DNA of 6,361 nt from Bacillota bacterium (GTDB lineage: Bacteria; Bacillota; Sulfobacillia; RBS10-35; JAJYVN01), in assembly GCA_021791995.1 (NCBI GenBank), contig JAJYVN010000177.1, positions 1-6,361 on the forward strand, written 5' to 3'. The first letter of the stretch is position 1, and each line of letters opens with the position of its first letter. The notes under the pieces are model-generated. The model was not told the origin of the DNA. It made no database searches and saw only the letters and a list, made by a program, of their open reading frames with translations. This document shows, piece by piece, positions 1 through 5,481 of this stretch. The position numbers were made by a program, and so were the translations under genes.

Positions 1-1034
1 GTGCCGCCATCGTTCCGGGGTACGAACCGGCGGACGGCCCACCCGAAGACACCGCGCTAGACGACCTGCGCGTTGCCGTTGTCGGGGCGGGACCGGCGGG
101 TCTGGCCTGCGCCGATATGCTCAGCCGTCGCGGGGCCAATGTCACTATTTATGAGGCGATGTCCTATCCAGGAGGGCTTCTGGCCGACGGCATCCCGGAG
201 TTCGTGCTCCCCCAACACATGGTCGATCAGGAGGTCGACCGCATCGCCAAACAGGGTGTCACCTTCCGCTATCATCAGGCCCTTGGCAAGAACGTGCATC
301 TGGATGACCTCCGTAGCGCGTATGCGGTCGTGTTTGTGGGTGTAGGCGCCGAAGTGGCGCGTCGCTTGGACGTTCCCGGAGAGGACGCAGAGGGCATCAT
401 GACGGCACAGAGCTTTCTCCGCCAAGCGAAACGCGCCCTCGCAGGCGATCCTGGTGAAGTACCCAAGGTGGGACGTCACGTCCTGGTCATCGGCGCCGGC
501 AACACATCCATGGACGCTGCCCGCACCTCGATCCGCTTAGGGGCCGAGGACGTCCGCATCGTCTATCGCCGAACCAGAGCAGAAAGTACCTCGCGTGACA
601 TTGAGATCGAACTGGCCACAGAAGAAGGCGTCCGTTTCGATTACTTGGCAACCCCGGTCGCATTCCTCCAGGATGACTCGAAACATGTGCGGGCGGCCCG
701 ACTGGTGAACATGCGCTTGGTCCAACCGGAACACGGGGGGCGTCCGCGCCCGGAACCGATCCCCGGCAGTGAGCACGAGATTGCGTGCGACATGGTTTTG
801 CTGGCCGTCGGTTACTCCGTCCATGGTGCCGACCTCGGTCACCCCGAACTTCTTCGGCCGGACGGGACGGTGCGCACCCACGGAGAATCGGGAGCAACGG
901 ACCTCCCGGGCGTCTTCGTCGGTGGTGACGTGGTCCGTGGTGCATACACCGTGGTCCATGCCATCCGTGACGGCCGTCTGGCGGCAGACGCAATCGGCGA
1001 ATACTGGATCCAACAACGACGCGTCAATCCTTAG
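1..1034 (+). CDS. FAD/NAD(P)H-dependent oxidoreductase, GltD-like (5' end outside window)
   Basis: The reading frame is open to the left edge (first full codon at base 3) and ends at TAG 1032-1034, leaving 343 visible residues. Counting from the first visible residue, an FAD-binding Rossmann motif VAVVGAGPAG lies at about 24-33 and a second nucleotide-binding motif VIGAGNTSMDAAR at about 162-174. The latter is followed by VYRRTR, a basic patch that in GltD-type proteins favours NADPH. The C-terminal FAD contact GVFVGGDVVRGAYTVVHAI completes the fold. This is the architecture of the glutamate synthase small subunit, NfnB and PreT group, whose N-terminal [4Fe-4S] cysteine domain would lie upstream of the window. 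The role is electron transfer between NAD(P)H and a partner subunit or ferredoxin in the cytoplasm. The partner gene is not visible, so the substrate cannot be assigned. The first ATG in the window (117) lies beyond the FAD motif and is not the real start. The family is secure and the exact enzyme is not. Confidence 0.9.
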   Translation, partial: AAIVPGYEPADGPPEDTALDDLRVAVVGAGPAGLACADMLSRRGANVTIYEAMSYPGGLLADGIPEFVLPQHMVDQEVDRIAKQGVTFRYHQALGKNVHLDDLRSAYAVVFVGVGAEVARRLDVPGEDAEGIMTAQSFLRQAKRALAGDPGEVPKVGRHVLVIGAGNTSMDAARTSIRLGAEDVRIVYRRTRAESTSRDIEIELATEEGVRFDYLATPVAFLQDDSKHVRAARLVNMRLVQPEHGGRPRPEPIPGSEHEIACDMVLLAVGYSVHGADLGHPELLRPDGTVRTHGESGATDLPGVFVGGDVVRGAYTVVHAIRDGRLAADAIGEYWIQQRRVNP

Positions 1035-1049
1035 GACGGCGCGAAGGCG

Positions 1050-1098
1050 CATCGGTGACCGTGGCGGCGGATGGAGTCGACCGCCACGGTCACCGATG
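1050..1098. terminator. Perfect 18-bp inverted repeat, probable bidirectional terminator
   Basis: The arms CATCGGTGACCGTGGCGG (1050-1067) and CCGCCACGGTCACCGATG (1081-1098) are perfectly complementary, with a 13-base loop at 1068-1080. The repeat starts 15 bases after the oxidoreductase stop and overlaps the end of the convergent Crp/Fnr gene. That gene's TGA (complement of 1090-1092) and its last two codons lie in the right arm. Position between convergent genes and stem stability argue for transcription termination in both directions. There is no T-run on either side, so it is not a classical intrinsic terminator. It could instead act with Rho or as an mRNA 3'-end barrier. Confidence 0.65.
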
Positions 1099-1779
1099 GA
1101 GCCATGGATCGAGCTTCGCAGGATCGAGCACCAGGCGACCATCGTCGGTCCACTGCAGTCCCCCATCTCCACGCAGCTGACCGAACGTACGCGTGACAGT
1201 CTCCCGCGACACGCCCGTGAGTTGACCGATTTCACGATGCGTAAGCGGCATTGTAACGATCAGCCGACCGGAACCGTCCGGCGCTCCCTTCTCTTGCGCA
1301 AACTGCAAGAGCGCCGAGACAACTCTGCCCGTTGCCCTTCGCAAGGCGAGATCGTAGATCCTGCCCTCGGCCCACGCCAGGCGCCTGGTGACTTGTTGCA
1401 GCAGGATCCACGCCAAATCCCCGTGGGCTTGCACCAAAGGCGCCACATCCGACCGATCGATGGCTGCCACCTGAGCATCCGTCTGTGTCTCAGCGGATGC
1501 CGGGTACGGACGACCGTTGATGAGCGAAGTGATGGCTAAGAGTTCTCCGCGCTCCAAGACCTGCAGCGTTTGCTCGTCACCCTCGGGCGTACCCCGAAAG
1601 ACGCGCAGGCGACCATCGACAACCAAATGGAACCGCTCTGCCGGTTCTCCTTCCATGAACACGAACATGCCCTTGTGGTAATGACGAATCATCGTGGCCG
1701 CCGCAAGGTCAGCCATGGCCTCTTCGGAAAGGCTTGCAAAAAGGGGCATCCCCACGAGGAGCGCCGGATCACATGGCAT
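1090..1779 (-). CDS. Crp/Fnr-family transcriptional regulator
   Basis: This 229-residue protein has the standard length of the Crp/Fnr family. Residues about 10-125 form the cyclic-nucleotide-binding-type beta roll, including GMFVFMEGEPAERFHLVVDG and the turn ERGELLAITSL. A dimerisation helix follows at about 118-145, and a winged helix-turn-helix at about 179-203 contains LTHREIGQLTGVSRETVTR, which ends in the usual recognition helix. The Arg-Ser pair that binds cyclic-AMP phosphate in E. coli Crp is not apparent around residues 90-97 (GRPYPASA). There is a single cysteine (Cys3), so an Fnr-type iron-sulfur cluster is unlikely. The ligand is therefore unknown. ATG at 1777-1779 is supported by AAGGGGGAG (1786-1794), six bases upstream. 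The gene is divergent from the membrane-protein gene at 2337 and convergent with the oxidoreductase. It may regulate either neighbour, but no canonical Crp or Fnr box was recognised. Confidence 0.93.
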   Translation of the reverse strand: MPCDPALLVGMPLFASLSEEAMADLAAATMIRHYHKGMFVFMEGEPAERFHLVVDGRLRVFRGTPEGDEQTLQVLERGELLAITSLINGRPYPASAETQTDAQVAAIDRSDVAPLVQAHGDLAWILLQQVTRRLAWAEGRIYDLALRRATGRVVSALLQFAQEKGAPDGSGRLIVTMPLTHREIGQLTGVSRETVTRTFGQLRGDGGLQWTDDGRLVLDPAKLDPWLHR

Positions 1780-1785
1780 GAGTGG

Positions 1786-1794
1786 CTCCCCCTT
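1786..1794 (-). promoter_or_regulatory. Ribosome binding site of the Crp/Fnr gene
   Basis: On the minus strand the sequence reads AAGGGGGAG, six bases before ATG 1779. It fixes this start and is a strong Gram-positive-style site. Confidence 0.75.
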
Positions 1795-2336
1795 GCGTGT
1801 GTCCTGCCCTCGCCGTGGCGGACCGTTTGGGGGCGTTTCCGAGGCCTCCCGTCGAAACCGGCCCGTTTACACACACCTGCGATGCCCGGTGCGGTTCCCG
1901 ACGCGGAACCCCAAGCGGTGCCCCAGCCAGAGCCAAGGAGCCACGACCGTGTGCAGGCAACGCTTGCTCCGTACCATACATGACAGGACGTGACGACTGC
2001 AATCGACACGATAACCGTAGACCGTTACGATCCCTTGCTCCATCAAGATGACAGCAATGCTCGCCGAGCACATCAAGGAGAAACCGGAGCGTTAGCCACC
2101 TGCCAAGTCCCAGGATATCGGAAAACGCCATCCTTATGCCAAGTTCCACCGGCAGGGCATCTTGTACCGTTGTCTCCGTGACGTTCGCGCGTCGGTGGAA
2201 CCGCAGGGAGGCATGCATCACCCGGATCCGTCCTTTGATCTCCCTTTCCTGAACCGATGTGCGCTGGATGGACCTCGTCGAATGCGTCCAAAGGATCCTA
2301 CCAGCTCACCCGCCCCGTATTTAGAGTAGATCGCGG
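1795..2336. other. Intergenic region between divergent genes, no convincing gene
   Basis: About 540 bases separate the ribosome binding site of the Crp/Fnr gene from the membrane-protein start. Frames on both strands are short, lack good ribosome binding sites and match no family I recognise. The region contains a 13-base palindrome TGCTCGCCGAGCA (2058-2070) flanked by CATCAAG direct repeats (2041-2047 and 2071-2077). It also has a second direct repeat TGCCAAGT (2101-2108 and 2137-2144). It must hold promoters for both flanking genes, but no convincing -35/-10 pair was found. One weak candidate on the minus strand is TTGCAG (1997-2002) with TATGGT (1973-1978), spaced 18 bases. Confidence 0.5.
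2041..2077. repeat. Direct repeats CATCAAG flanking a 13-base palindrome
   Basis: CATCAAG occurs at 2041-2047 and 2071-2077, exactly 30 bases apart, which is close to three helical turns. The palindrome TGCTCGCCGAGCA lies at 2058-2070, next to the second copy. This symmetry in a divergent promoter region next to a Crp/Fnr regulator gene could be an operator. The elements are short and could have arisen by chance. Confidence 0.3.
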
Positions 2337-2849
2337 ATGGATCATTCGAAGGGCGGTGTCGCAACGATGGCAGCAACAGTGATCCGTGGTAGAGGCAACG
2401 ATGACAGGACGGATCGAGTTGAGACGGCACAAGATGGGGCATATAGTGGTCTGAAGTGGATCCGATTTTCCATGGTTATTCTTGCTCTGCTCGATGCCGC
2501 GGCGCATCTCTTTGCCAGCCCTGGCCAAACCGCAGAGGTCACCTTCTGGTTAGAGACAGAGGTCGCCGTGTATATTCTAATCTCAGCCATCTACCTCCTG
2601 GGACTGCGAAGCTGGTACACACCCGCGATCGCTTACTCCGTGCTCAACTTGGTGATCTTCTTCCTTTCCGCGGTGGTGGTGTTGCCAGGGATTACGCATA
2701 GCGCTTTGGTCGGACACATTCAGTTCTCCAAGTACTCCTTCGGGCGCGGTTTCTCCCTGCTGGCGTGGCTGTATCTGATCGTTGTCGGTCTCGTCCTCAA
2801 CCGGATCGACAAGGGAAGCAAGCTGGACGCATTGCTCCGCGACCAGTGA
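2337..2849 (+). CDS. Unidentified membrane protein with four predicted helices
   Basis: I do not recognise the family. The 170-residue product begins with about 40 hydrophilic residues containing many charged positions. Four hydrophobic segments follow at about 41-60, 72-90, 96-116 and 138-155, and the tail is short and charged (RIDKGSKLDALLRDQ). A histidine lies in the first helix (LLDAAAHLF, His57), and His121 and His127 lie in the loop before the last helix. These could bind a metal or heme, but that is speculative. Composition and hydropathy fit a real membrane protein, and a long charged N-terminus may reflect a start annotated too early. ATG 2337 is the first start after an in-frame TAG (2322-2324) but lacks a clear ribosome binding site. 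ATG 2367 has GAAGGG 13 bases upstream, which is rather far. The gene stands alone, divergent from the Crp/Fnr gene and convergent with alkA. Confidence 0.75.
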   Translation: MDHSKGGVATMAATVIRGRGNDDRTDRVETAQDGAYSGLKWIRFSMVILALLDAAAHLFASPGQTAEVTFWLETEVAVYILISAIYLLGLRSWYTPAIAYSVLNLVIFFLSAVVVLPGITHSALVGHIQFSKYSFGRGFSLLAWLYLIVVGLVLNRIDKGSKLDALLRDQ

Positions 2850-2884
2850 CCGCTGTCGGTGTGATCCGGGATCCGGATGGACCA

Positions 2885-2921
2885 ACGAAGTACAGGGGTG
2901 CCAGGCACCCCTGTACTTCGT
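2885..2921. terminator. Perfect 18-bp inverted repeat with REP-like core, probable bidirectional terminator
   Basis: ACGAAGTACAGGGGTGCC (2885-2902) is followed by a single A (2903) and its perfect complement GGCACCCCTGTACTTCGT (2904-2921). The stem can be extended past a two-base bulge by ACCA (2881-2884) pairing with TGGT (2924-2927). It lies 35 bases after the membrane-protein stop and 169 bases before the convergent alkA stop, which suits a bidirectional terminator. There is no T-tract. The inner core GGGGTGCC-A-GGCACCCC resembles repetitive extragenic palindromes found in many bacterial genomes, so it may instead be, or derive from, a dispersed REP-type element. Confidence 0.6.
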
Positions 2922-2927
2922 GATGGT

Positions 2928-3090
2928 TGTATGGAGCGGGGTCAATGCTGATGCGCACCGGTATCGGCGGGCGCGTGCACGAGCGCACCGTTCTTTTCTG
3001 GCCATCCATGCCCCGACATGCCGCAAGAACTGCGCGCGTACCATCTCGTCATGGACATTCGAGGTTCATGCGCCGTGGTTCACGGAAGCA
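2928..3090. other. Spacer downstream of the palindrome, nothing recognised
   Basis: Between the REP-like inverted repeat and the alkA stop there are about 160 bases. They contain no frame with a credible start, no recognised RNA, and no further strong repeat. It is probably the untranslated 3' end of the alkA operon transcript. Confidence 0.4.
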
Positions 3091-3951
3091 TCATCTGGCT
3101 TTGCGGTATGCGAGGTTATCGAGCCAGAGGTAGAAGGCGAAGTCACTCCGCCAGCCCTTCCAGGCCGCACCAGCCTGCCGGAGTTCAGGCTCCCGCACAG
3201 CCGTGCCGGTCAGTCGAGACCACGCACGCTGCAAGGCTACATCTCTCGCCGGGATCACGTCCGGGTGCCCGACCACCCGCAACAGGATATACTCCGCCGA
3301 CCAACGACCGATTCCATGGAACGCCTCCAAGCGCGCAAGCGCCTCGGCCGTCGGTTGACCGAGGAGAGAAGCGTCATCCCATTTCCCGTCTGCGATGCAG
3401 CGTGCCAGGGACAGCAGCGCAGTCGCCTTGGCCTGACTCAACTGCAGTCCCTGCAGATCCTGCGCCGACACCGTAAGAAGATGATCGGCTCGGGGAAATA
3501 ACCGAACCGGATCGGTCCACCCAAAAACCGGCTCACCATACCGCGCCGCGATGTTATTCTTGAGATGTACAGCCATTGTCACGCGAATCTGTTGGCCAAG
3601 TATGGTCCAGGCAATACCCTCAAAGGTGTTGGCGAAGAGTACAGGTCGAATGCCAGCGTACCGCCGGTGGAGCAGGCGATGCGCAACAGGTTCATCGGGT
3701 AGCGCCTCCTCCGGCAACACATCGGCCATCTCCGTGCGGAAGATCCTGCGCGCCACTGCCTCCTCCCCCATCACCTCCAGGCCATCCGACATCTCGCGCA
3801 CCAACAGGCAGCGGGGTTCGTGACCATGCCAATACCAGATGGTGCTCTGCTCCCCGCTCGTCTGCACGGAATAGGCGGCGAAACTTCGGAGAAACCGAAA
3901 CTGCTCACCGTAACGGTGATGCCGCGACGAAAGCAGGCGGAACGCCGTCAA
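3091..3951 (-). CDS. alkA: DNA-3-methyladenine glycosylase II (AlkA-type, HhH-GPD family)
   Basis: The enzyme cleaves the glycosidic bond of alkylated bases such as 3-methyladenine and so starts base excision repair. The 286 residues match the size of E. coli AlkA. An AlkA-type N-terminal domain covers about 1-105. The glycosylase core starts at FEGIAWTILGQQI (110-122). The helix-hairpin-helix LEAFHGIGRWSAEYILLRVVG (208-228) and the following PARD place the conserved catalytic aspartate at Asp237. The start is TTG (complement of 3949-3951), overlapping the DUF488 stop as TTGA, with GAGGGAG (3961-3967) nine bases upstream. It is the last gene of a three-gene minus-strand operon and is probably translationally coupled to the gene before it. 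The N-terminal half is divergent but nothing looks broken. The closest alternative is another HhH-GPD glycosylase with related alkylation substrates. Ada-type regulation is not suggested by the context. Confidence 0.92.
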   Translation of the reverse strand: MTAFRLLSSRHHRYGEQFRFLRSFAAYSVQTSGEQSTIWYWHGHEPRCLLVREMSDGLEVMGEEAVARRIFRTEMADVLPEEALPDEPVAHRLLHRRYAGIRPVLFANTFEGIAWTILGQQIRVTMAVHLKNNIAARYGEPVFGWTDPVRLFPRADHLLTVSAQDLQGLQLSQAKATALLSLARCIADGKWDDASLLGQPTAEALARLEAFHGIGRWSAEYILLRVVGHPDVIPARDVALQRAWSRLTGTAVREPELRQAGAAWKGWRSDFAFYLWLDNLAYRKAR

Positions 3952-4322
3952 GCTGGATCACTCCCTCGAATCTGCCGCTCGAGGAAGTCTGCCAGGATGG
4001 GAACCTGACTCCGCTCCAGGTCGACCGAGGCCGTCAAGAGGACCACTCGCCGTGTACGGACCAACTCCATGAGGTGCTGCATGCAAGGAGCGTCTCGCTG
4101 TGCGGCAAGCTCGCTCTGATACCGTTCCTTGAAAGCCTCGTACCGGGTGGGATCGTGTCTGTACCACTGGCGAACGAGAGTGCTCGGCGCCACCTCCTTC
4201 AGCCACTCATCCCAAGGGGTGTCCAGCTTGCGCACGCCGCGCGGCCACAAACGGTCGACGAGCACCCGGTAACCTGCATCGGCCTGGGTGTGGCCAAGCC
4301 GTGCCACACGAATGTCACGCAC
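3948..4322 (-). CDS. DUF488 family protein (YeaO-like)
   Basis: The 124-residue product matches the small DUF488 family of unknown function. Visible family signatures are YRVLVDRLWPRG (18-29), DEWLKEVAPST (38-48), HDP (56-58), FKERYQSEL (64-72) and the beta strand VVLLTAS (93-99). The usual NHA-type motif after that strand is replaced by RSQVP, so a conserved histidine appears to be missing. I chose GTG (complement of 4320-4322) because GGGGAGGG lies seven bases upstream and similarity begins there. The same frame can be extended to ATG 4409, but those 29 extra residues lie over trmB and look non-native. The start overlaps the trmB stop by eight bases (GTGCGTGA), and the stop overlaps the alkA start by four. 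No catalytic role is established for the family, and a link to DNA repair here is only suggested by context. Confidence 0.88.
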   Translation of the reverse strand: MRDIRVARLGHTQADAGYRVLVDRLWPRGVRKLDTPWDEWLKEVAPSTLVRQWYRHDPTRYEAFKERYQSELAAQRDAPCMQHLMELVRTRRVVLLTASVDLERSQVPILADFLERQIRGSDPA

Positions 4323-5046
4323 CGTCCATCCCTCCCCGAGTCCTATCGGGCGGATCCAGCAAGGAGTGCACCCCTGCGACGACGATCGGGTCGTCGGTCG
4401 AAACCACATTGGCCCGCCGCTCCGGACCAGTCGTCATCACCACGTGCCGACCATCAATCAGCACCGCCGACGGTTGCTCAATCGGTAGAGGCGTGAGGCG
4501 TGGGGTCGGAGGCTGGCAGACACCGCAACCCAAGGGCGGGCACTGGCTCCAACAATGAAACCGCAGCCGAACTCCACGCAGAGTGAGCGACGGGAACACT
4601 CCTTTGAGAAGCTGCACAGGAAGCGGCGAAGCGCCGATGATGACCTCCTTCGCCGCATTGGCTACCTGGGCGTTGGCTTGATCGGCAAAGGCCTGCCAAC
4701 CCGTCGCTTGCCATGTCCCCGAAGCGGCGGCACCAGAAGGTCCAAGCTCCGCCATCAAGCGCGCAATTCGTGCCTCCAAATCGTTCCGTAGCCGAAAGGC
4801 AAGTTGCTCGAAAGGAAGCGGGCGGTAATGCGCTCCCCCCTCCTCGCGTCGTTGCCATACGACTCCTGCCTCATAGAGGCCGCGGAGCGCGTCGTAGACG
4901 TTGGCTCGAGCCACCCCCAGGACCTTGGCGATCTGGTAACCGGTCACGGGACGGTCCGTCTCCATCAGGGCCAAATACACCCTTGCTTCCAAACCACCGA
5001 GCCCAAGCGCCTGCAACTCTTGCACAAGGGTGTCATGAACGCTCAT
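4315..5046 (-). CDS. TrmB-family transcriptional regulator
   Basis: The 243-residue protein has the TrmB layout. Residues about 11-65 form an N-terminal winged helix (LEARVYLALMET, then GYQIAKVLGVARANVYDALR, a recognition-helix region). A linker helix with coiled-coil character follows at about 78-101 (FRLRNDLEARIARLMAEL), and a C-terminal alpha/beta effector domain covers about 115-243 (EVIIGASP and AVLIDGRHVVMTTGP). TrmB proteins generally sense sugars and control sugar transport or metabolism. A cysteine cluster C165-x3-C169-x4-C174-x2-C177 within HCWSQCPPLGCGVC could bind a metal or sense redox state. ATG 5044-5046 has GAGGAGGA (5053-5060) six bases upstream. It is the first well-supported gene of the operon with DUF488 and alkA and is divergent from transaldolase, a plausible target. 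The effector is unknown. Confidence 0.9.
   Translation of the reverse strand: MSVHDTLVQELQALGLGGLEARVYLALMETDRPVTGYQIAKVLGVARANVYDALRGLYEAGVVWQRREEGGAHYRPLPFEQLAFRLRNDLEARIARLMAELGPSGAAASGTWQATGWQAFADQANAQVANAAKEVIIGASPLPVQLLKGVFPSLTLRGVRLRFHCWSQCPPLGCGVCQPPTPRLTPLPIEQPSAVLIDGRHVVMTTGPERRANVVSTDDPIVVAGVHSLLDPPDRTRGGMDGA
4330..4337 (-). promoter_or_regulatory. Ribosome binding site deciding the DUF488 GTG start
   Basis: On the minus strand GGGGAGGG lies seven bases before GTG 4322, inside the 3' end of trmB. It favours this internal GTG over the upstream in-frame ATG 4409. Confidence 0.7.
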
Positions 5047-5255
5047 GCCAGATCCTCCTCTTCAACCAGAAGCCACAACGTTCTGTTGCTCCCCAAGGGG
5101 GAATGTTGTGGCTCCATCTTAAAACGCCGCGCCTCGGCATGCACCGATGCGTTACCCAAACCGAGTCGCCCCGAGGGTACCGCGACCCGTGCACGCTCAC
5201 GGCCACCCGACAGGCGAATGTCGAACAGTCCCGTCAGCAGACCGTTGATCGCCAA
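5043..5255 (-). CDS. Possible small gene preceding trmB (hypothetical, 70 residues)
   Basis: A minus-strand frame from TTG 5253-5255 to TGA 5043-5045 ends so that its stop overlaps the trmB ATG as ATGA, a typical arrangement of translationally coupled genes. G+C at third codon positions looks high, as in the neighbouring genes. AGGGA lies about ten bases before the TTG. The product (beginning MAINGLLTGLFDIRLSGG, ending WLLVEEEDLA) has no motif I recognise. The frame continues open for 12 codons above the TTG to a TAA at 5292-5294, and reads on as protein-like sequence beyond that stop. It could therefore also be the tail of a decayed gene. Against it, a 13-bp inverted repeat lies within it at 5071-5113. 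A non-coding trmB leader remains at least as likely. Confidence 0.3.
   Translation of the reverse strand: MAINGLLTGLFDIRLSGGRERARVAVPSGRLGLGNASVHAEARRFKMEPQHSPLGSNRTLWLLVEEEDLA
5071..5113 (-). promoter_or_regulatory. Inverted repeat in front of trmB, possible operator or mRNA hairpin
   Basis: AGCCACAAC (5071-5079) and GTTGTGGCT (5105-5113) are perfect inverted arms. The pairing extends inward to 5083/5101 with one G-T wobble at 5080/5104, giving 13 pairs. An inner CCCC-AA-GGGG (5091-5100) lies in the loop. The element is 10 bases upstream of the trmB ribosome binding site on the minus strand. It could be an operator for autoregulation or a hairpin in the trmB leader. It would fall inside the possible small gene at 5043-5255 if that is real. 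Confidence 0.45.
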
Positions 5256-5321
5256 ACAGCCGATGTCCCTGTGGCCGAAAAGTGCCGAAGGTTAAGGTTG
5301 AAGAGGAATCCGCGGGACCAA

Positions 5322-5345
5322 CACAAGGCCATCGTACGCCTTGTG
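5322..5345. repeat. Short inverted repeat in the trmB/transaldolase region
   Basis: CACAAGGC (5322-5329) and GCCTTGTG (5338-5345) are perfect 8-base arms with an 8-base spacer. It is one of three inverted repeats in the divergent region and could be a regulator-binding site. It is short enough to have arisen by chance. Confidence 0.3.
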
Positions 5346-5398
5346 ATACGCCACAGAAAGCGCCTCGCCAGAACCCCATCCAAATGATGCTCGATGTC

Positions 5399-5446
5399 GT
5401 GCGCCACCATGGGGAGTATGATATCATACTCCCCATGGTGGCGCAC
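5399..5446. promoter_or_regulatory. 48-bp perfect palindrome upstream of transaldolase
   Basis: Every base from 5399 to 5446 pairs symmetrically around the centre 5422/5423: the left arm starts GTGCGCCACCATGG and meets its complement at GATATC with no spacer. It ends 20 bases before the transaldolase ribosome binding site and 35 bases before the start codon. TATGAT (5417-5422) reads as a -10-like box on the plus strand and, by symmetry, on the minus strand (5423-5428). No good -35 lies at a normal distance in either direction, which would fit activator-dependent promoters. Alternatives are a two-subunit or tetramer operator, for example for the divergent TrmB-type regulator. It could also be a 22-bp mRNA hairpin with an AUAU loop that affects translation or stability. 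Confidence 0.6.
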
Positions 5447-5466
5447 ACGGTTGGGAACATCGTGAC

Positions 5467-5474
5467 GAGGAGGA
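5467..5474 (+). promoter_or_regulatory. Ribosome binding site of transaldolase
   Basis: GAGGAGGA lies seven bases before ATG 5482 and fixes this start. It is close to the ideal Shine-Dalgarno sequence. Confidence 0.8.
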
Positions 5475-5481
5475 ATCCTTC

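Noticed and set aside
769..1539. Plus-strand frame of 256 codons crossing the 1050-1098 stem and the Crp/Fnr gene
   Set aside because: It spans two real genes and a terminator-like repeat and has no recognisable domain.
1795..2336. Degenerate transposase or riboswitch in the long intergenic region
   Set aside because: No transposase motif, terminal repeats or conserved riboswitch core could be recognised by reading.
2782..3501. Plus-strand frame of 239 codons over the end of the membrane-protein gene and alkA
   Set aside because: It crosses the REP-like palindrome and is antisense to alkA, with Arg/Ser-rich composition typical of a shadow frame.
4323..4409. Upstream ATG start for the DUF488 gene
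   Set aside because: It would add 29 residues unlike the family and overlap trmB by 95 bases. GTG 4322 has an ideal ribosome binding site.
3576..4496. Plus-strand frame of 306 codons opposite alkA, DUF488 and trmB
   Set aside because: It is antisense to three recognised overlapping genes, with low-complexity Pro/Arg/Ser composition.
5399..5446. The 48-bp palindrome as a classical intrinsic terminator
   Set aside because: There is no T-tract on either side, and it lies between divergent genes where no transcript needs to end.
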